Positions 35,739 through 49,538 are shown, numbered from the stretch's first letter. The stretch: DNA of 64,000 nucleotides from Embiotoca jacksoni (GCA_022577435.1 JAKOON010000022.1:10021230-10085229), one strand, 5' to 3'. Program-made: numbers and translations. Notes: generated from the letters alone by a model not told the origin.

Positions 35739-36128
35739 TTAAAGGGTCAGTGTGTGGGATTTATGGTGATCTATTGGCAGAAATAGAATATAATCTTAAA
35801 AATCATTTTGCCATTGATGTAAAATCAGCTGAAACTGAGAATCATAATGTTTTTGTTGCCTAAAAGTGAGCCCTTCACATCTGCATAGGGAGCAGGTCTT
35901 CTTTTACAGAGCCCGCCATGTTGGACCGCTATGTTTCTACAGTAACTCAGAAGGGACAAACCAAACACTGGCTCTAGAGAGGGCCTTTTGCTTTTTTTGC
36001 AAGGCACATTGACCCCCATAAATGATTTGCTTGCTTAGAAGATGAGAGTGTGGCAAGGGGTATTCAGTTGTTGGTGATCTGCAACCTCATTTCTAGATGC
36101 CCTTAAATTCAACACACTGCTCCTTTAA
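35739..36128. mobile_element. Second TTAA-flanked non-autonomous DNA transposon (390 bp)
   Basis: Terminal inverted repeats are clear. The left end is TTAAAGGGTCAGTGTGTGGG. The reverse complement of the right end is TTAAAGGAGCAGTGTGTTGA. Both sides carry TTAA, consistent with TTAA target duplication. The inside includes CTCTAGAGAGGGCCTTTTG and GCCCGCCATGTTGGACCGC, blocks I recognise from an abundant percomorph repeat. There is no coding capacity. Confidence 0.75.
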
Positions 36129-39100
36129 TTGTGAATTTCATCAATAACAATTTCAACCACAAGCCCCGACAGCATTATGCTTAAGATTTAAAATCCCAAT
36201 CACATATGAAAGCAAAGCTGTCATCTGTTTTGACCTGCACTGCTGCGGGATGAAAGTCCATGTATTGACATGATTGTAAGGGGTTTAAGCATGTCGAACT
36301 GCAAGTCATCTCCCCTGTGATTAGGTTTTATACCAGAACTATCATCTACTTGAAATGAAATTGTATTCTGTATTATCTTTTCAATGCTGGCCTTTACCAA
36401 CAACAACAAAAACACAGAAAAGACATCATTATTTTCGCTCGATGCAAGAAGATAAACATGGTTTTGTTTATGTTTTTACTTATAAAGCTTTGTTTTGTGT
36501 GAAGATGCAGAGCTGTGAAATATGAACATTGTTAAAGACCACCTGAAGAAAGGACCTCCTCCTCATCTCTCCCTCATTGCTTCTTAAGACTGAAATTTGT
36601 TCTTAGAAAATGTTGCTTTAATCCTCACCAGTCTGTCAGCCAACTCCTCTCTATCCACAGTCGTGTGTGTGTGTGTGATATTTATGAAATTTGTGTGATG
36701 TTTTAAGCCAGCTAAAAGGGTTTCCTTGCCATGATTTTTTCTCCCCTGCTTGCTACATGAAGAGCTAACCACTCAAAGCTTCCTGGTTATCACATGAGTT
36801 AGTGTAGCAACCACTTAACGTAGCGGGAATTCATCTTTAAACAATTAGATTGCTGCTCTGTAATTATGCAAAAGTGGATGGATGAATATAGCCAAATGGG
36901 CACTTCTATAAATATGTTTTCTTTCTTTTAGTGCCAGATGCAACAAGGAAAAAAAAAAGTACATACTTCTATTTCTGGCAAGATCAGGTTTGCGTTGTGA
37001 TTCTATACAGCCCTGTTGTTTCTCATCTGTCTGATATTATGTTTTCCATTTAATAATCAGTTGCATTAGCTTTGTAAAATGTAGGGCCTTTACTTCATGA
37101 AGAGATGTCTCTTCTTTCTTGGAATGCTTCGGACTAATTTAAGATACGATAATTATCTGGCATACCGCTGTTCGGCATTCCAATAAGATCCATCTCTTTG
37201 GATGTAAAAACATGATTTCACTTGTGTTTGCGACACATATACATTGTGTATAATGTAACTTTGTATATAGTAAAGAGTTTATTTGGGGTAACAGCTTGAT
37301 TCCATAAATTTTGCATTATGGATCACAGGAAATTTTGCCCGTCTCAGGCAGCAGGAGACATCTGACTAGTATCAAAGCGGATCCATTAAGTCTACAATAT
37401 CTTGGGAAATCATTCAAACACACATAAATGCTCCGACAATTTATTCACACATCTCTCAAGGTTTGATGGAAACGGTCCTTTAAGATTTAGTTTTAGCTTT
37501 CTGTGTCTGTCTTTAAAAAACGGGACTAAATGTCTCTTTGTCATCATTCAATTGTGAGAACCTCCTTGAATATCAAAAATCGAGCTGGGATTCTTCTTTT
37601 TACTAACAGTCAGTTTTATTGGCGCTGCCCTTTGGCATTTAACTGAGCCATCTCCATTGATGCGAAGCAGTGCTGTAACCTCACTGCATCTCCAGGGTCA
37701 AGAGCACTCCCTGGCTAAATTAGTTAAGAAATTGTGATCACTTGCTACAATTTATTTCAATTAACACCAGGTCACACCAGTGCTGGTAACGGGCAAAAAA
37801 AAAGACTATGTGGCAGCTAAGTGGGTAAAACTTAACGGAAGAGCACAGCGACAGCTGAAGAACAGCTGGCAAGGGGGAACCGGCTTGGATTGGTTTTTGG
37901 TTGCTATGGCAACAGCGCTTCCAGCGATAAACTACAAACACAAGGTGATCCATGACAAAGTGTTAAAATGTTGCTGCACAAATTCAAAGTACTTTGTTCA
38001 TTTGTTCTAATTTGCTCATAGAAACATCACAGGAAGGAAACTGAGGAAACGATGTGGGAAGATGACTGAAAATTGGACAAAGTGAAGACAGAAAACAATT
38101 AAATGTATGCGTTGGGGAACATTACAGTGACACTACACCCCCCCCCCCCCCCCCCTCCCCAGTATTTCATGTAATCGGTTCCATCAGCAGCTGGCTCAGC
38201 AGCGGAGGTCTATGGTGTGTCACTGATATGATTACCTCCTCATCCAGTGCTCTGATCTCATTGTTCCCTGACATGGAAGATAATACACGCATATTAATAC
38301 AGGAGGGTCCAGCAGGTAGTCGTAGTGGAAACATGTCGCATCCAAGATCAACTCCAAATGGTAAAAAAAAAAAAGCCAATTCTTCTCACTGGACTCCAAA
38401 AGATGAGGATTTATTAAAAGTTCATGACAAAAGTTGCCAGTTTGAATCCCTGGTGACAATTGAAGAAGCGGGTGTGTTTAATACCTTCCCAACTCGTATT
38501 CACTTGTTCACCGGGGGTCTGTTTTTAAGCAAACAACTCCAGAAAGAGGAAGTCCTGGTCTTGGCAGTTGTTGCCTAGCAACAATTATAAACTTGTTCAA
38601 AGCATGCCATCTTTTTGCTGTAATTTGTCGTATTTTTTTATCTTCAAAGCACCACACTCTGCTGGAATCGCTCACCATCGTGTCATTTCCATTACAAAGA
38701 TGAGATAAAGAGGTCAGCGTGGTGAAGACAGATTCTTCATCGATGTGTAACCTAATAGTCCCAGTGGCTTTGCTGAATGGCTAATAAGAGATGACTGTGG
38801 CTCAATCGGGAAGCTTCTGGATATGAATATGCATCAGCACGGGCTATGGAATTGCTGAAATTAAGTCACATGTCTTTGGTAAATTAGCTGAAGTGATGGT
38901 AAAGGAGCATAGACTGGTACAAAAACAGTGTCACTTCATGGTGCTTGTGTCACCCTTGTTGATCTAATATGCAAAAATTACGCAAAGTCTGTACATTTGA
39001 TCTGAAACCGAGATGAGAACGCAAACAAATGAGAAAAAAAAAACCAGATAGACCCTGACCTAAATCTTAACTTGGGTAACTGTGGCCTCCATCTATTACA

Positions 39101-40716
39101 TGACAGTTTGCTGAAGGGAGTACAAGTCCACAAGATAAAAAAAAATGCAAAATACCGACCTACCTGTCATACTCAGAGGAAAAAGAGGCAGCAGCGGTGA
39201 CAGGTTTTCCATAGCAAAATTGCATTCTTTTGCTATTGTTGTCACCAACCTGAAGCCTCTCTGGAAAAGTTTCAGGCATCTTAACAGCTTTTTTCAGAAA
39301 GCAGGTCATTAGACTTGTAACTGCAATGCGTCCTCTAGACAGACAAGTGAAAAAAGGGGGAACAGCATTCGTCATTCAAGTTTAATTAAAGGAGAGCTGC
39401 AAAGTAGTAGATCATAATAATGGTTATTTGGGGTAATAATTTCTAACTTCTCATTTTGTTTTCATTATCAGCTGTGTCATTAGTTTATACTGGACCCATC
39501 TACATTCTGTTTAATTGTCTCTACAAAGTTGCTGGTGAGTAAGTGTATGAGGCACAGATACAATAGATAATGAACTCGGGGCTAAACGGGGGGAAATTCT
39601 TCCTTGGGCAGTTTACACATGCTTGCTTCTGTTTGGTACTTCTTAGGGAACACTGAAGTGATTTAATAAGGCATCAGTGCTGTCAGTTAATGCTTTCTGA
39701 TTGTAAGCAGTCTGTCCTTGCTCGAACCCACAGAGCAAACACTGAAAATAAAGCCCATGCATAATTGAGTCATCTGAACTAAAATAACACCACCAATTCA
39801 GTGCAAAAACATTCTCCAAGGTACTGCGAATGCAATCACAGAGCATGAACAAAGGTAGATGTCATGTTGGCTCACGAAGTGATAACTCCGGCTTTCAAAA
39901 CATGATGTGGAGCAGAACTGAATAATGTTTGTGACACAGGACAGGGTAATTATAGGAAGGAGAACAGTGTTTAAGTAAATATGTGACTCTCAAAAGCCTT
40001 CGCGGATGGTATTCCATTTTCTTTGCTGACGGGATTTTCTTCAGGAGAGCAGTGTTGATACTCAAAACAGGCAGTGGCTGATAACAGGTATTGGCACATT
40101 GTGACACAATGCCTTTGAAAATGAAACTGTCAGGCTGAGGTAGTGTGCCGATCACTGGGAAAGAGCTTGAGTATTTCTGACTAGTCTCATCTGGTTTCTC
40201 TCCCTCTCTATCTTTCCCTGTGCCACCCTGCTCCACCCCCGCCCTCCACATCCCCACACCCCTCCTCAGACAGACATATTCTCATCTGCAGTCTCACTGC
40301 ATTGTGTTGTGCAAGCTATAAGCTCAGGCTTCCTCAGTGTCTCCATGGACTTTCCTCTTTTGACTTGGCCTCTCTTATTTCTTACTTCGATGTCAGGCCA
40401 CATCCAGAAGCTTTGGTTCATTAGTCTACACAGAAATATGAGAAAGTCTCGTTTTGTATGATCATGCTTAATTTTTGTTGTTTGGTCTATTCATTCCACA
40501 AGTGAGACTTTCACTGAGGCCTGAAGTTTTCCATTTTAAACACGAAGGAAGTTTACACCGATGACTACTACAAATTTGTAAATACCTTCAATTTCCCATA
40601 TACAAAGTGTGATCACACATGGAAAATGAGGAAGCTTGACGTTTTATAAGTAAGTATTCCAACATATGTCCCTTGATCAACATCAGCCCTCGTGCATGCG
40701 CATTTACAATTTTACC
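36129..40716. other. Gene-free region with X-box-like sites
   Basis: Mostly unique DNA. GTTGCTATGGCAAC lies at 37,910-37,923 and GTTGCCTAGCAAC at 38,570-38,582; both resemble RFX X-boxes. C-run at about 38,139-38,155. 38,670-38,910 is repeat-free with an ATATGCAT octamer-like word. No gene recognised. Confidence 0.4.
38570..38582. promoter_or_regulatory. RFX X-box-like palindrome
   Basis: GTTGCC-T-AGCAAC fits the RFX consensus GYNRCC(N0-3)RGYAAC with no mismatch. Function is not shown. Confidence 0.35.
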
Positions 40717-41165
40717 ATGGACTTGAGCGAAGAGTGCGCATTCAAATTTTGTGTCAGTGTTTGGAAATCAGCAACGAACACCTTTTAAATGCTTCAGAAA
40801 GCCTTCGGCAATGAAGCAATGAGCTGGGCGAAGTGTTTTGAGTGACATTTGAGTTTCCAGAAAGGCAGAATGTCACTGTCCAAGACAAAAGAAGGCACGT
40901 CATATCAGAAGAGCCAGGTAGGTTTTATTTGACATTTGCAGGGTTGTGCACCATGGAATCATCTCGATTGCCAACACCAACTTCTCCTGTGATGTTCTGA
41001 GGTATCTGAGGGACAAACAACTTGAATTATGGCACGATAACAGTTGGGTTCTCCAACATGACAATGGGGCCACCAACGGCATGTTAAAAAAGCGTGAGTT
41101 TATTGCCCACAACAACACACGCCTCGCTCTCCCCTGATTTGGCTCACTTCGCCTTCCTCTGTTTG
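40717..41165 (+). pseudogene. Decayed, internally deleted mariner transposase
   Basis: Translated fragments match mariner transposases in order. From the ATG at 40717 come the N-terminal helix-turn-helix pieces (KFCVSVWKSATNTF, then QKAFGNEAMSWAKCFE). From about 40,922 come catalytic-domain pieces: VLFDIC-VVHHG, VLRYLRDK, NSWVLQHDNGATN and SPDLAHFAFL. Breaks are TAA at 40786, TGA at 40843 where the family has Trp, loss of the middle of the protein (roughly residues 75-205 of a usual ~345), and a frameshift near 41,120. The second catalytic Asp survives (codon 41060-41062). The first lies in the missing part, and the third is Ala in the LAHFAFL segment. Terminal inverted repeats were not found. 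The copy is dead; its only present role would be as sequence. Confidence 0.75.
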
Positions 41166-41871
41166 ACTCAAAATTGCATACGTATTCGCAAATGCACACG
41201 TACCAGTGGTCACAAAAACGTCTGTAACTCTGGTGCTGATGTTGATCAAGCAGCACAACTTGGAATACTTACAAAAATGATCGCATCCCGCTCCTCCATT
41301 GGCATGAATGTGCTGTGCTCAGGTCATGCACAAGTCTATCTGCACCTTTGACCCCCCCCCCCCCCCTCCCCCTCAATCAGTACCAGAACTTTGGAAGATA
41401 TTTGTTCAAATACAAGTCTGAAGCCTGTTTCGGAGAAATTCATGAATATTTTTAGTATCTTTAGTTAATGCTGCATCCAGATCTGTGATGGTATTAAACC
41501 CTTCACTGCCGCATTACAATGTTGTAGTAGACGATACCTGCAGGCACCAAAAAAAAAACTCTTTTCAAACAAATTGTGTCTTCAAAGACACTTGCAAGCC
41601 TGCCTCCACAGCGGTGTGATCCTGATCCGATCCATTGAGTGCGAAGAGGAAGCTGTTAGATTGTGGAGCGGGCTCCATCCATTCCCACCCTGACCGTAGA
41701 CACACAGGTTACAGTGTCCCTGTCTGCCTTATCTCCAGGAGCACCAGCTCGGCTTCAGACCCACAGCTCGAGCCGGGCACCCTGCTCAAGATAAAGCCCA
41801 AAATAGACCACTCCCACTGACAGCAAGGCAGCGCTAGATAAGACTGTTGTGTCCACAGCTTTGAGCTAGAA

Positions 41872-41996
<125 letters not shown>

Positions 41997-44411
41997 AGCA
42001 ACAGTAAACAAATGTGGTTGTGGTGAAAATGCATGGTGTTGATAGGGTTTGCTGCAAGTGCTCGCCCTTTGACCCTCTTATTCAACCACAGACAGGAGAA
42101 GTAATAGTTATAAAAAAAAAAAGGCACAAACCTTTTTTTTTGCCTTTCCTCACAGTTGATGCCTTTGATTGTGCCTATTGACCCATGTAGCTGGAGCCCC
42201 CGCCACTTGGGTCATCATGGCTTACACCGATAAGAGAATTACCTTGCACCGTGTGCACATCTATGTGTGTGAATGTGCTCGCGCTCTTACGTGTGAATCT
42301 TTGAATGTTTATGCATGCTCGCCTTTAGCATATTATTCAGCTTCTGCTAGATGGCAAACTGCAAAAGTGCATCTTAAAAGGTTTTCCTCTGTTGGCATGC
42401 AGCAGCCAATCAATAGCTGTGTGTCTTCGTAAATTAGATCATGTAGACAAGAGGCAGTAGTCAGCAGAGCCATCCCAAAGTAACCCCTTGCCTGGTTAGT
42501 TCATTCTCCATTAGACAATGGCCTGGAGTAATTGAATTGGCCTGTACAAGCTTAGGGGCTTGGCCTTCGCTTTTTCGCCTTTGACAGCATATATGTGTGA
42601 TCACTTAATATCTCAGCCACGAGCCAATTTATTAATATTTCTATGTGTCTAGAGATATTATAGTGGTTCAGACCTTTACATCTTCACATGTAGCCGAGTT
42701 TCTTGCGGACTGTATTAAGACCAAAATGCAGAGGGGCCTGAACAGTGTTGCCTGAAAAATAAAAAAAATCTTAGAGTCTTCAATAACCCAACCCTAAAAC
42801 CCATTTATTCATCCATGTATCACTTTTCTGTTAAATTATATAACAAATAAATGACAGACCTTCGAGCTCTCTGGGCTGCCAAAATTAATGAGACATTTCT
42901 GTCTTCTCTTGTTATTTGGGGGTAAATAAGTTGTTGTGGCAATGATGAGATGTAGGCTAATTTTCCGCTCCGAGCCAATCAATGACAAAGCAAAACGTCA
43001 GTATGAATTGAGCGTCGCCGAAAGAATGAGAGAAAGAGATGCTTCTTCATATGTTTCATATCTCACATCATTCTCTTCTTTAAGGAGTGCTGATGAAGAG
43101 TTTTGGGTATTATTGGTTCATACGCCAATATCAAGTATTCAAAGCATACAGGCTAATTAGGACGCCATTCATGTACCCCTGTCTGCACCTCATTATTCTA
43201 TTAACTTCAGTATATTTTTGCTGGCAGGCCCAAAATTCCATTTATCATAATTTTTTTCTATCCATTACTGGGGTTACTCTACTGAAGTACTCACATTTAC
43301 ATAATTACCGAAATACATTAGCAGCACAGGCTTGAAACCTCCAGTTTTAAACATCATATTGTTCCCTAATCAAACATTATTCTCTAACCTGTATCACTGT
43401 GGTATAGTATATTTGCATGAAATGACTTATTTGCCTTTATGTGTACTTTTCTTTTTGCTGGGTTTTCTCTTTAACACACAGTCAAGCAGATTTACACCCA
43501 GCACACCGGCACAGTGTAAATATGGTCCTCTGCTGTTTTTTTATGGGGAAGACCCACCGGAGCAACGATCAACCTCGGGCGATCTAACACACGTCTCTAA
43601 AAAAACGAGAATACTTTTCACCTTACTTTCCTCATCCCGGGTTTTTCAAACTATCAACCTTTTCAGTCATGAGCATATGCAATGTTGATTTTTTTTTTTT
43701 TCTGCTTGCACATGACGTTTGTTTACTTGTAGCTGCACTATGGCAGGTTGGTGTTATTTCAGATGGAAAACAAGAGAATGTTTTATAAGGAGAAAGCACA
43801 ATAAAGTATTCAGGCCTCTTTTTTTTTTTCTGTGGACGGCATCTGCTAGAGAACCATTGTTTTCACAGTCTAGCACGCAAGTCGAACTACAACTTTTTTG
43901 CGTGTAGCTTCTATCTTCTCATTTTCGTAAGGAAGCAGGCTGACTCTATATTATTTATTGACGATATTATTGTTTGTCATTGTTTGAAAGTGGTCTTCTT
44001 ACTTCTATATGTTCCTACAGTTTTTATCTACAGTGCAACCAGTGTATCAAAGCCCACCGCTGCATTTCTGACAGCAATACTTGAGTTGTTTAGACCCAAA
44101 ACACTCCAATCATGTGGCCTATTTCTTACTGTTGTAATCACAAAGGGGAAAAAAAAAATTCCACCATGCAACATAATTGCTCGTGGGTGTTCCATCGTAG
44201 AGCTCTGAAATGGGAACAGCAAAAACTGCTGTCTCAACATGCAAACCCGTTAAAGTATGAGCTGAGTACTTTTCTCCAGCAACTTCGAGTGTCTTTCTGC
44301 GACAAAAACATCCAGTGGTGTTTGTGGCCATAATCCCATGTGACATGGGCAGTCAAGAAGAAGGGATTTGAGGGCTTGGAGAAAAAGACAGAGGATGATA
44401 ACTGTGTGAGT

Positions 44412-44416
44412 GAGAG

Positions 44417-44482
<66 letters not shown>
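44412..44482. repeat. (GA)n microsatellite
   Basis: About 35 GA units with one GC interruption near the start. Confidence 0.97.
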
Positions 44483-44488
<6 letters not shown>

Positions 44489-46139
44489 AAACAGAATGAA
44501 AAAGACTTCTCCTGTTCCTGCCTTGCTGAAAGACAGTTGTGTCCAATTCCAACTAATGCTCACACTTATATCTCCCTTCTAAGAGGTCCCTGAAAAGATG
44601 GGCCAAGGACCCTGTGAATTAGGTTTGGTACTTCTCAAAATTCATTTAATTTACCCCCCTTATTTGAACCACTTTGTTCAGCCCGCTAAGCCACTACCTG
44701 AACTTGCAGAGACAGTTGGCCAAACACAGATTAAAGTAGAGCACGGCAAGGGAAGACTGGCTAATGCCGGAGCTTCTCTCTGTCAGTGCAGCTGCGTGGG
44801 AGTTTGGTTTATCACGTCTGGGAAAATAGCTCAGTGTGTTCAGACAGTGTAGTGACACAATGAAGCCATAGCAGCTCGTGGTCAGGATCGGCACATACAG
44901 TATTGTTTTTAATCTTTTTTCCAATATTGCCATAAAGCCAGCGGCTGCCAATCAGGGCAGAGGATGGCAACTTTGTGGCGAGTAGCTGAATGTGTTACAT
45001 TCATCATTCATGATTATTCCAAATCCTCGTCTATCAATAAAATGTAGTTCTCCTATACGACAACCGGAGAATGACAAAAAGAGATTTGGGTTTTATTTAT
45101 TTTGCATTCCATTACGTATTAATAAATGTTTCTCTCCTTTTCACCCCTTATCGTTCTGCCCTCCATCCCTCGGCCTCTCTCACTGTCACTCGTACATCCA
45201 AGCCATCCTTTTGTTTATCCCTCCATCTTTCCCTGTCCATCCCTCCCTCCATTTCTCTTTGATAATGGTTGACTGAGCTCGGGAATCTGCCACCATCCAT
45301 TCCAAGCGGCAGGTAATGGATTGAGTGCAGGACCTGATCTGGCTATGGATGAACCATCCCGTAGGTGTCTGAGTGGGCGTTCAAATGGATTCGAAGAAGC
45401 TCGCCTAGAATAACACAGTTTGTCACCGGGAGCTTTGTTTTTTTTCCTGCAGGTCTTTTGCGTTCACCGCGAAAAACCATAACTTGTCCAAACGAGTCGG
45501 TTCTTGATGGTGAATCTGGCAGCTAATAGATTATGTGCTCCGAGCAGTTGTGTGCCGTCGCTGACGAGCCAAGTAAATGGCTCCAAAAACCGCAGGGATG
45601 TTGCAATCTCCACAGAGTCCTTGCAGATACCTGGAAATTAATACAAACCAACATCTGGTAATGAATAATGGATGGAGATGAAACACATGTACTCGGCCTG
45701 TCTCGCTACAGGGGATGTTATTTACAGTCTCAGAAATAGGCTTCCCATCGTGGCCAGTGGTATTTGCTATGCAATCTGTATTATTCTGCTATGATACATA
45801 CATACATTTGTTTCCTATATGACAGGAGCCCAGGTAATTAAAATGTATTTATCTGTTAGAATAACCTTTGTTGCCAGAGAAAAATGGCCTCATGCCAGAT
45901 GTGTATATGTACTTTTTTTTACTTGTGTAGGTATGTGCGCACGCATCCATGTGTACATATTTGCATGTGAGTGTGCATACTGGCAGCGGCCCCAATTTGT
46001 GTGAGAACGCATGTACAGGGGAATGTGTTTGTGTTGTGTGAGAGAGATGATGGGAGTATGGTGACTCTGCCTGGAGGCAGCAGCCACCCCATTGTGGGGG
46101 GTGAACACGAGGCCAGACACCTGTTTTCCCCAAAATGAA

Positions 46140-46520
46140 TTATGAAACGGAGCCAAGTGCGTGTTATTCTCTACATAGCCGACAATAGAGGCCAAGGCCA
46201 AAGACCTGAGGAGAGACAGAACGAGGCTGGCATTATCGAGAGCGCTGAACAATAAGATATCCGGAGTAAGAAAGCATGAAGGTTATGAGTCCTTGTTAAC
46301 TTTAATAGACTCTCTTATAATGGGAAATGGAATTCTAATGGACTTTTGTATTGCGTGCTTTGCTTTGTGGCTGATGAAACTCAATTAAAATTGCTGGAGA
46401 GCCATTTAAAATTTATGAAATATTTACTGTTTATGAGCAGTCCACAGATGACTCATGAAGTAAACATATTGAAGATGGGGCTGCCATTTTAATATGTAAT
46501 GAGTCATACATGCTCAGTAC
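46140..46520. promoter_or_regulatory. Candidate conserved enhancer with AP-1 pair and forkhead word
   Basis: Repeat-free, evenly AT-rich stretch with dense transcription-factor words: TGACTCA (46449-46455), GTAAACA (46460-46466), TGAGTCA (46500-46506), plus CAATTAAAATTG, TTTATGA and TTATAATGGG. The texture is that of vertebrate developmental non-coding elements. Conservation is not testable here. Confidence 0.35.
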
Positions 46521-47356
46521 CACTTTAGCCGCTTTCGCCCTCCTTCCGACACCCTCAAAATGAATACACACGCTCCCCGCACAACAAAATCAACAAATCA
46601 GCATTTTGTGAACAAATTTGCCTCTCGTAGAACGACATCACAAGCAAATTGGCTCCAACCAACTGCCTGCTCATCTTTTCTTGTTCCATGTAAGAATCAA
46701 ATACGTTGATTTGACATCATCTATTCACACGTGCACCCTTATGTTCTGATCGGACATGTAAATTCTTGCTTGGCTAATACTGTATGTACAGATGCTTCAA
46801 CTTGTCAGGATGGAACTCATTATGTAAAATTGAACCACCTCTCCTGAAATAAACAGGAAGGAGAGAGAATGAGAGAGAACATTTGGCTTTTGCTGCAGTG
46901 TGTGGGCAGCTGTCGACTGCACCCGTGCACTAACCTGCGCCCATCAGTGTCACACATGCCACCCAAACAATGTGTGAGATTCCAAGATGCCACTCCGATA
47001 AACTGCAAACTAGCAAAGCCTTCCTTGGTCCAGGTACAATTTAGGTTTGTATTCAGTCATATTTCTCTGCAAAATGCTCTGGAAATGCTGCTGGATAATC
47101 CCACCTATTCAAATTCAGTTCCCTATATAACTGATTATGATGCATCTATAAAATCTCAACTAGAAACTTTGACTCGACGATCAGATAGACCTTCTCCACA
47201 TGCTGTAAATATTAAACCTAATTTCTTCACTCTTCAATGACAGTTACTGAACACACATGAAGGGAAGACCAGCACAAATGGGCACAAACTTCGATGTGGA
47301 CGTACGGTGCAGCACATACATAGGAACCCACGTAAACATGCATACCTTAAACACAC

Positions 47357-47595
<239 letters not shown>

Positions 47596-47610
47596 CTTTA
47601 TTAATCCCCA

Positions 47611-48270
47611 AGGGGAAATGTTTTCGCTACAACAGCATTTATAGATACAGGAAAGAAATAAAATAACAGTAAAAAATATTAAATATAAAAATGCACAGTA
47701 TATACAAAAAAAATAGAATAAAATAAAATCTAATAATTAAATGAAAACTAACCAAACAATAGTGCAACATTTATATATATATATATTTAAACAACCAAGA
47801 AAAACAGACAACAGACAACGGTGTTATTGTTGTGATGGATTTTGCCAGAGGTGAGTTATTGTACAGTCTTATTGCAGTGGGCAGGAATGATCTCCTGTAT
47901 CTGTCCTTGTGACAGCGGAGCTGGAGGAGTCTTTTGGAGAAAGTGCTCCACTGTCCCTGCAGCAGGTGGTGAAGAGGGTGGTCAGGATTATTCAATATGG
48001 ATAATAGTTTGTTCAGCGTCCTCCTCTCCACCACCTTTTCCAGGCTGTCCAGTTTGCAGCCAATGATGGAGCTGACCTTCTTAACCAGTTTGTTAAGTCT
48101 GTTGGTGTCGCCGGCTCCAATGCTGCCCCCCCAGCAGACCACAGCGAAGTACAATGCACTGGCCACAACAGACTGGTAGAACATCTCCAACATCTTGCTG
48201 CACACATTGAAGGATCGAAGTTTCCTCAAGAAAAAGAGTCGACTCATCCCCTTCTTGTATCGCCACCAAA
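47611..48270 (-). pseudogene. 5'-truncated LINE: C-terminal part of a non-LTR retrotransposon ORF2 plus 3' UTR
   Basis: Read on the minus strand, the frame from about 48,262 to 47,771 encodes a segment typical of fish LINE ORF2 C-termini: SRLFFLRKLRSFNVC, FYQSVVASALYFAVVCWGG, DTNRLNKLVKK, LDSLEKVVERR, then RYRRSFLPTAIRLYNNSPL. Reverse transcriptase catalytic motifs and the endonuclease lie upstream in full elements and are absent, so this is a usual 5'-truncated insertion. The about 150-residue frame is open, which suggests a fairly young copy. The 3' UTR runs to the hairpin CCCCAAGGGG (47606-47615, plus-strand view) and AATAAA, and then passes into the GATA tract. I cannot settle the clade; an L2/Rex1-like Jockey-group element is my best guess. 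Confidence 0.75.
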
Positions 48271-49341
48271 CCCCATTCCCATTGGTTACTCATGCCACTG
48301 TTTGAAGTAAGTAAGCAGTTTTTATTCATGATATACCTAAAGACTGATGTTACATGTACGTCACATTCAAAAAAGTCAACATTCGCACCACCAACCATTC
48401 TAATCAATATAGGAGACATAAAGGACCAGCTTTTCTCTTGTATTATAGGGTGCAGCTAATTAGCTCTAGTATTACAGCAAATAAACAAAATGGTATATAT
48501 TTTAAGATAACTCTGTTTGGATCCTTACAATCAAAAAACATACGAGGACAGAAGTTAGATCTCCAGAAAGTATGCATCTTGGTATTCTGGAGTGAATTTT
48601 ATAAAATAGAATGTGTAATTCAGGGGAATGAGAAACTAAAAGCATTTTTGAGCTGTTTTTGTTTGCTTGTTTACTTAGCTTTTGCAATGCAGCTTGCCGT
48701 AAAAAAGGATTCCAAGCAGACAGAGTGCATCACATCAAGAATGGATCCCGGAGGATGTGAGCAAGAAGTGATTATGCTCACGCATTGATGTATACAAAAG
48801 AGTTAGTGAGGTAGTCAAGCTGTATTATAAGGAGAATATCTGCAGATATGTATGTGTTAGTGTGTGGTAACAGTATGTGCTATATACCCTTTGCTGAGTA
48901 ACCTTGGGGCCAATTTAGTGTCTTGAGTTGAATGTTTGAAGAAGAAAGACACAGTGGGCATGCCTGGCAGGAGTCATGAACTACCACTAAATGACGACTT
49001 CCCAAGTAAAACCGAAATATATGAGTGGATTTTATCCTGATGAGTCACTCCCTACATTCCCCTTTGTTACTTTATGACGAGTATAGTGTGAAAAATATGT
49101 GTTCAGGAAAATGTTATCTTGGCAAGAGGTTTTTCTCAATCCAGGGTATGTGCATGTCATTCTCTAAGGGAGGTTCACCTTATTCCTCTAAATATTATCT
49201 TTCACACCTGGAGGTCACAGGTTCTGCACTGTCTACTCAGAGCACGTCAAAAGGAGCGACAGCAGCTCAAAATACCATCAGTATTTCATCATCAGGTCTA
49301 TTATATACACAGAAATGTCAATTTGCATAGCGTGTCATGCC

Positions 49342-49538
49342 CCGCCAGAGGGTGGCGGGCTGTCTGTCTGTCTCCCTGAGTATTTGTCTAAAGACAGGAA
49401 GTGGTTGACATACTCAGGAGGTGTGAATTCCCTGCTTGAGATTAATTTAGCCCCTCCCGTGACAGCAGCCTGCCATGAACATTTACTGGGCTCACTTTAA
49501 CCGCGATCAACATGTTCACAGCGAATGCCATCTGGTGA
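49342..49538. promoter_or_regulatory. Pair of CTCF-like motifs
   Basis: CCGCCAGAGGGTGGCGG (49342-49358, plus strand) and TGCCATCTGGTGA (49526-49538, which is TCACCAGATGGCA on the minus strand) both approach the CTCF core CCASYAGRKGGCR. They face each other about 170 bases apart. Confidence 0.3.

Noticed and set aside
40918..40942. Intron-like GTAGGT...TTGCAG within the mariner remnant
   Set aside because: The sequence up to and past the 'acceptor' matches transposase coding sequence (VLFDIC-VVHHG), so it is a deletion junction, not an intron. It is also far too short.
44234..44582. Ser-Leu and Arg-Glu repeat frames
   Set aside because: Translations of the GA microsatellite.
48354..48788. 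144-codon plus-strand frame next to the LINE
   Set aside because: No similarity to LINE ORFs or any family I know; probably fortuitous.
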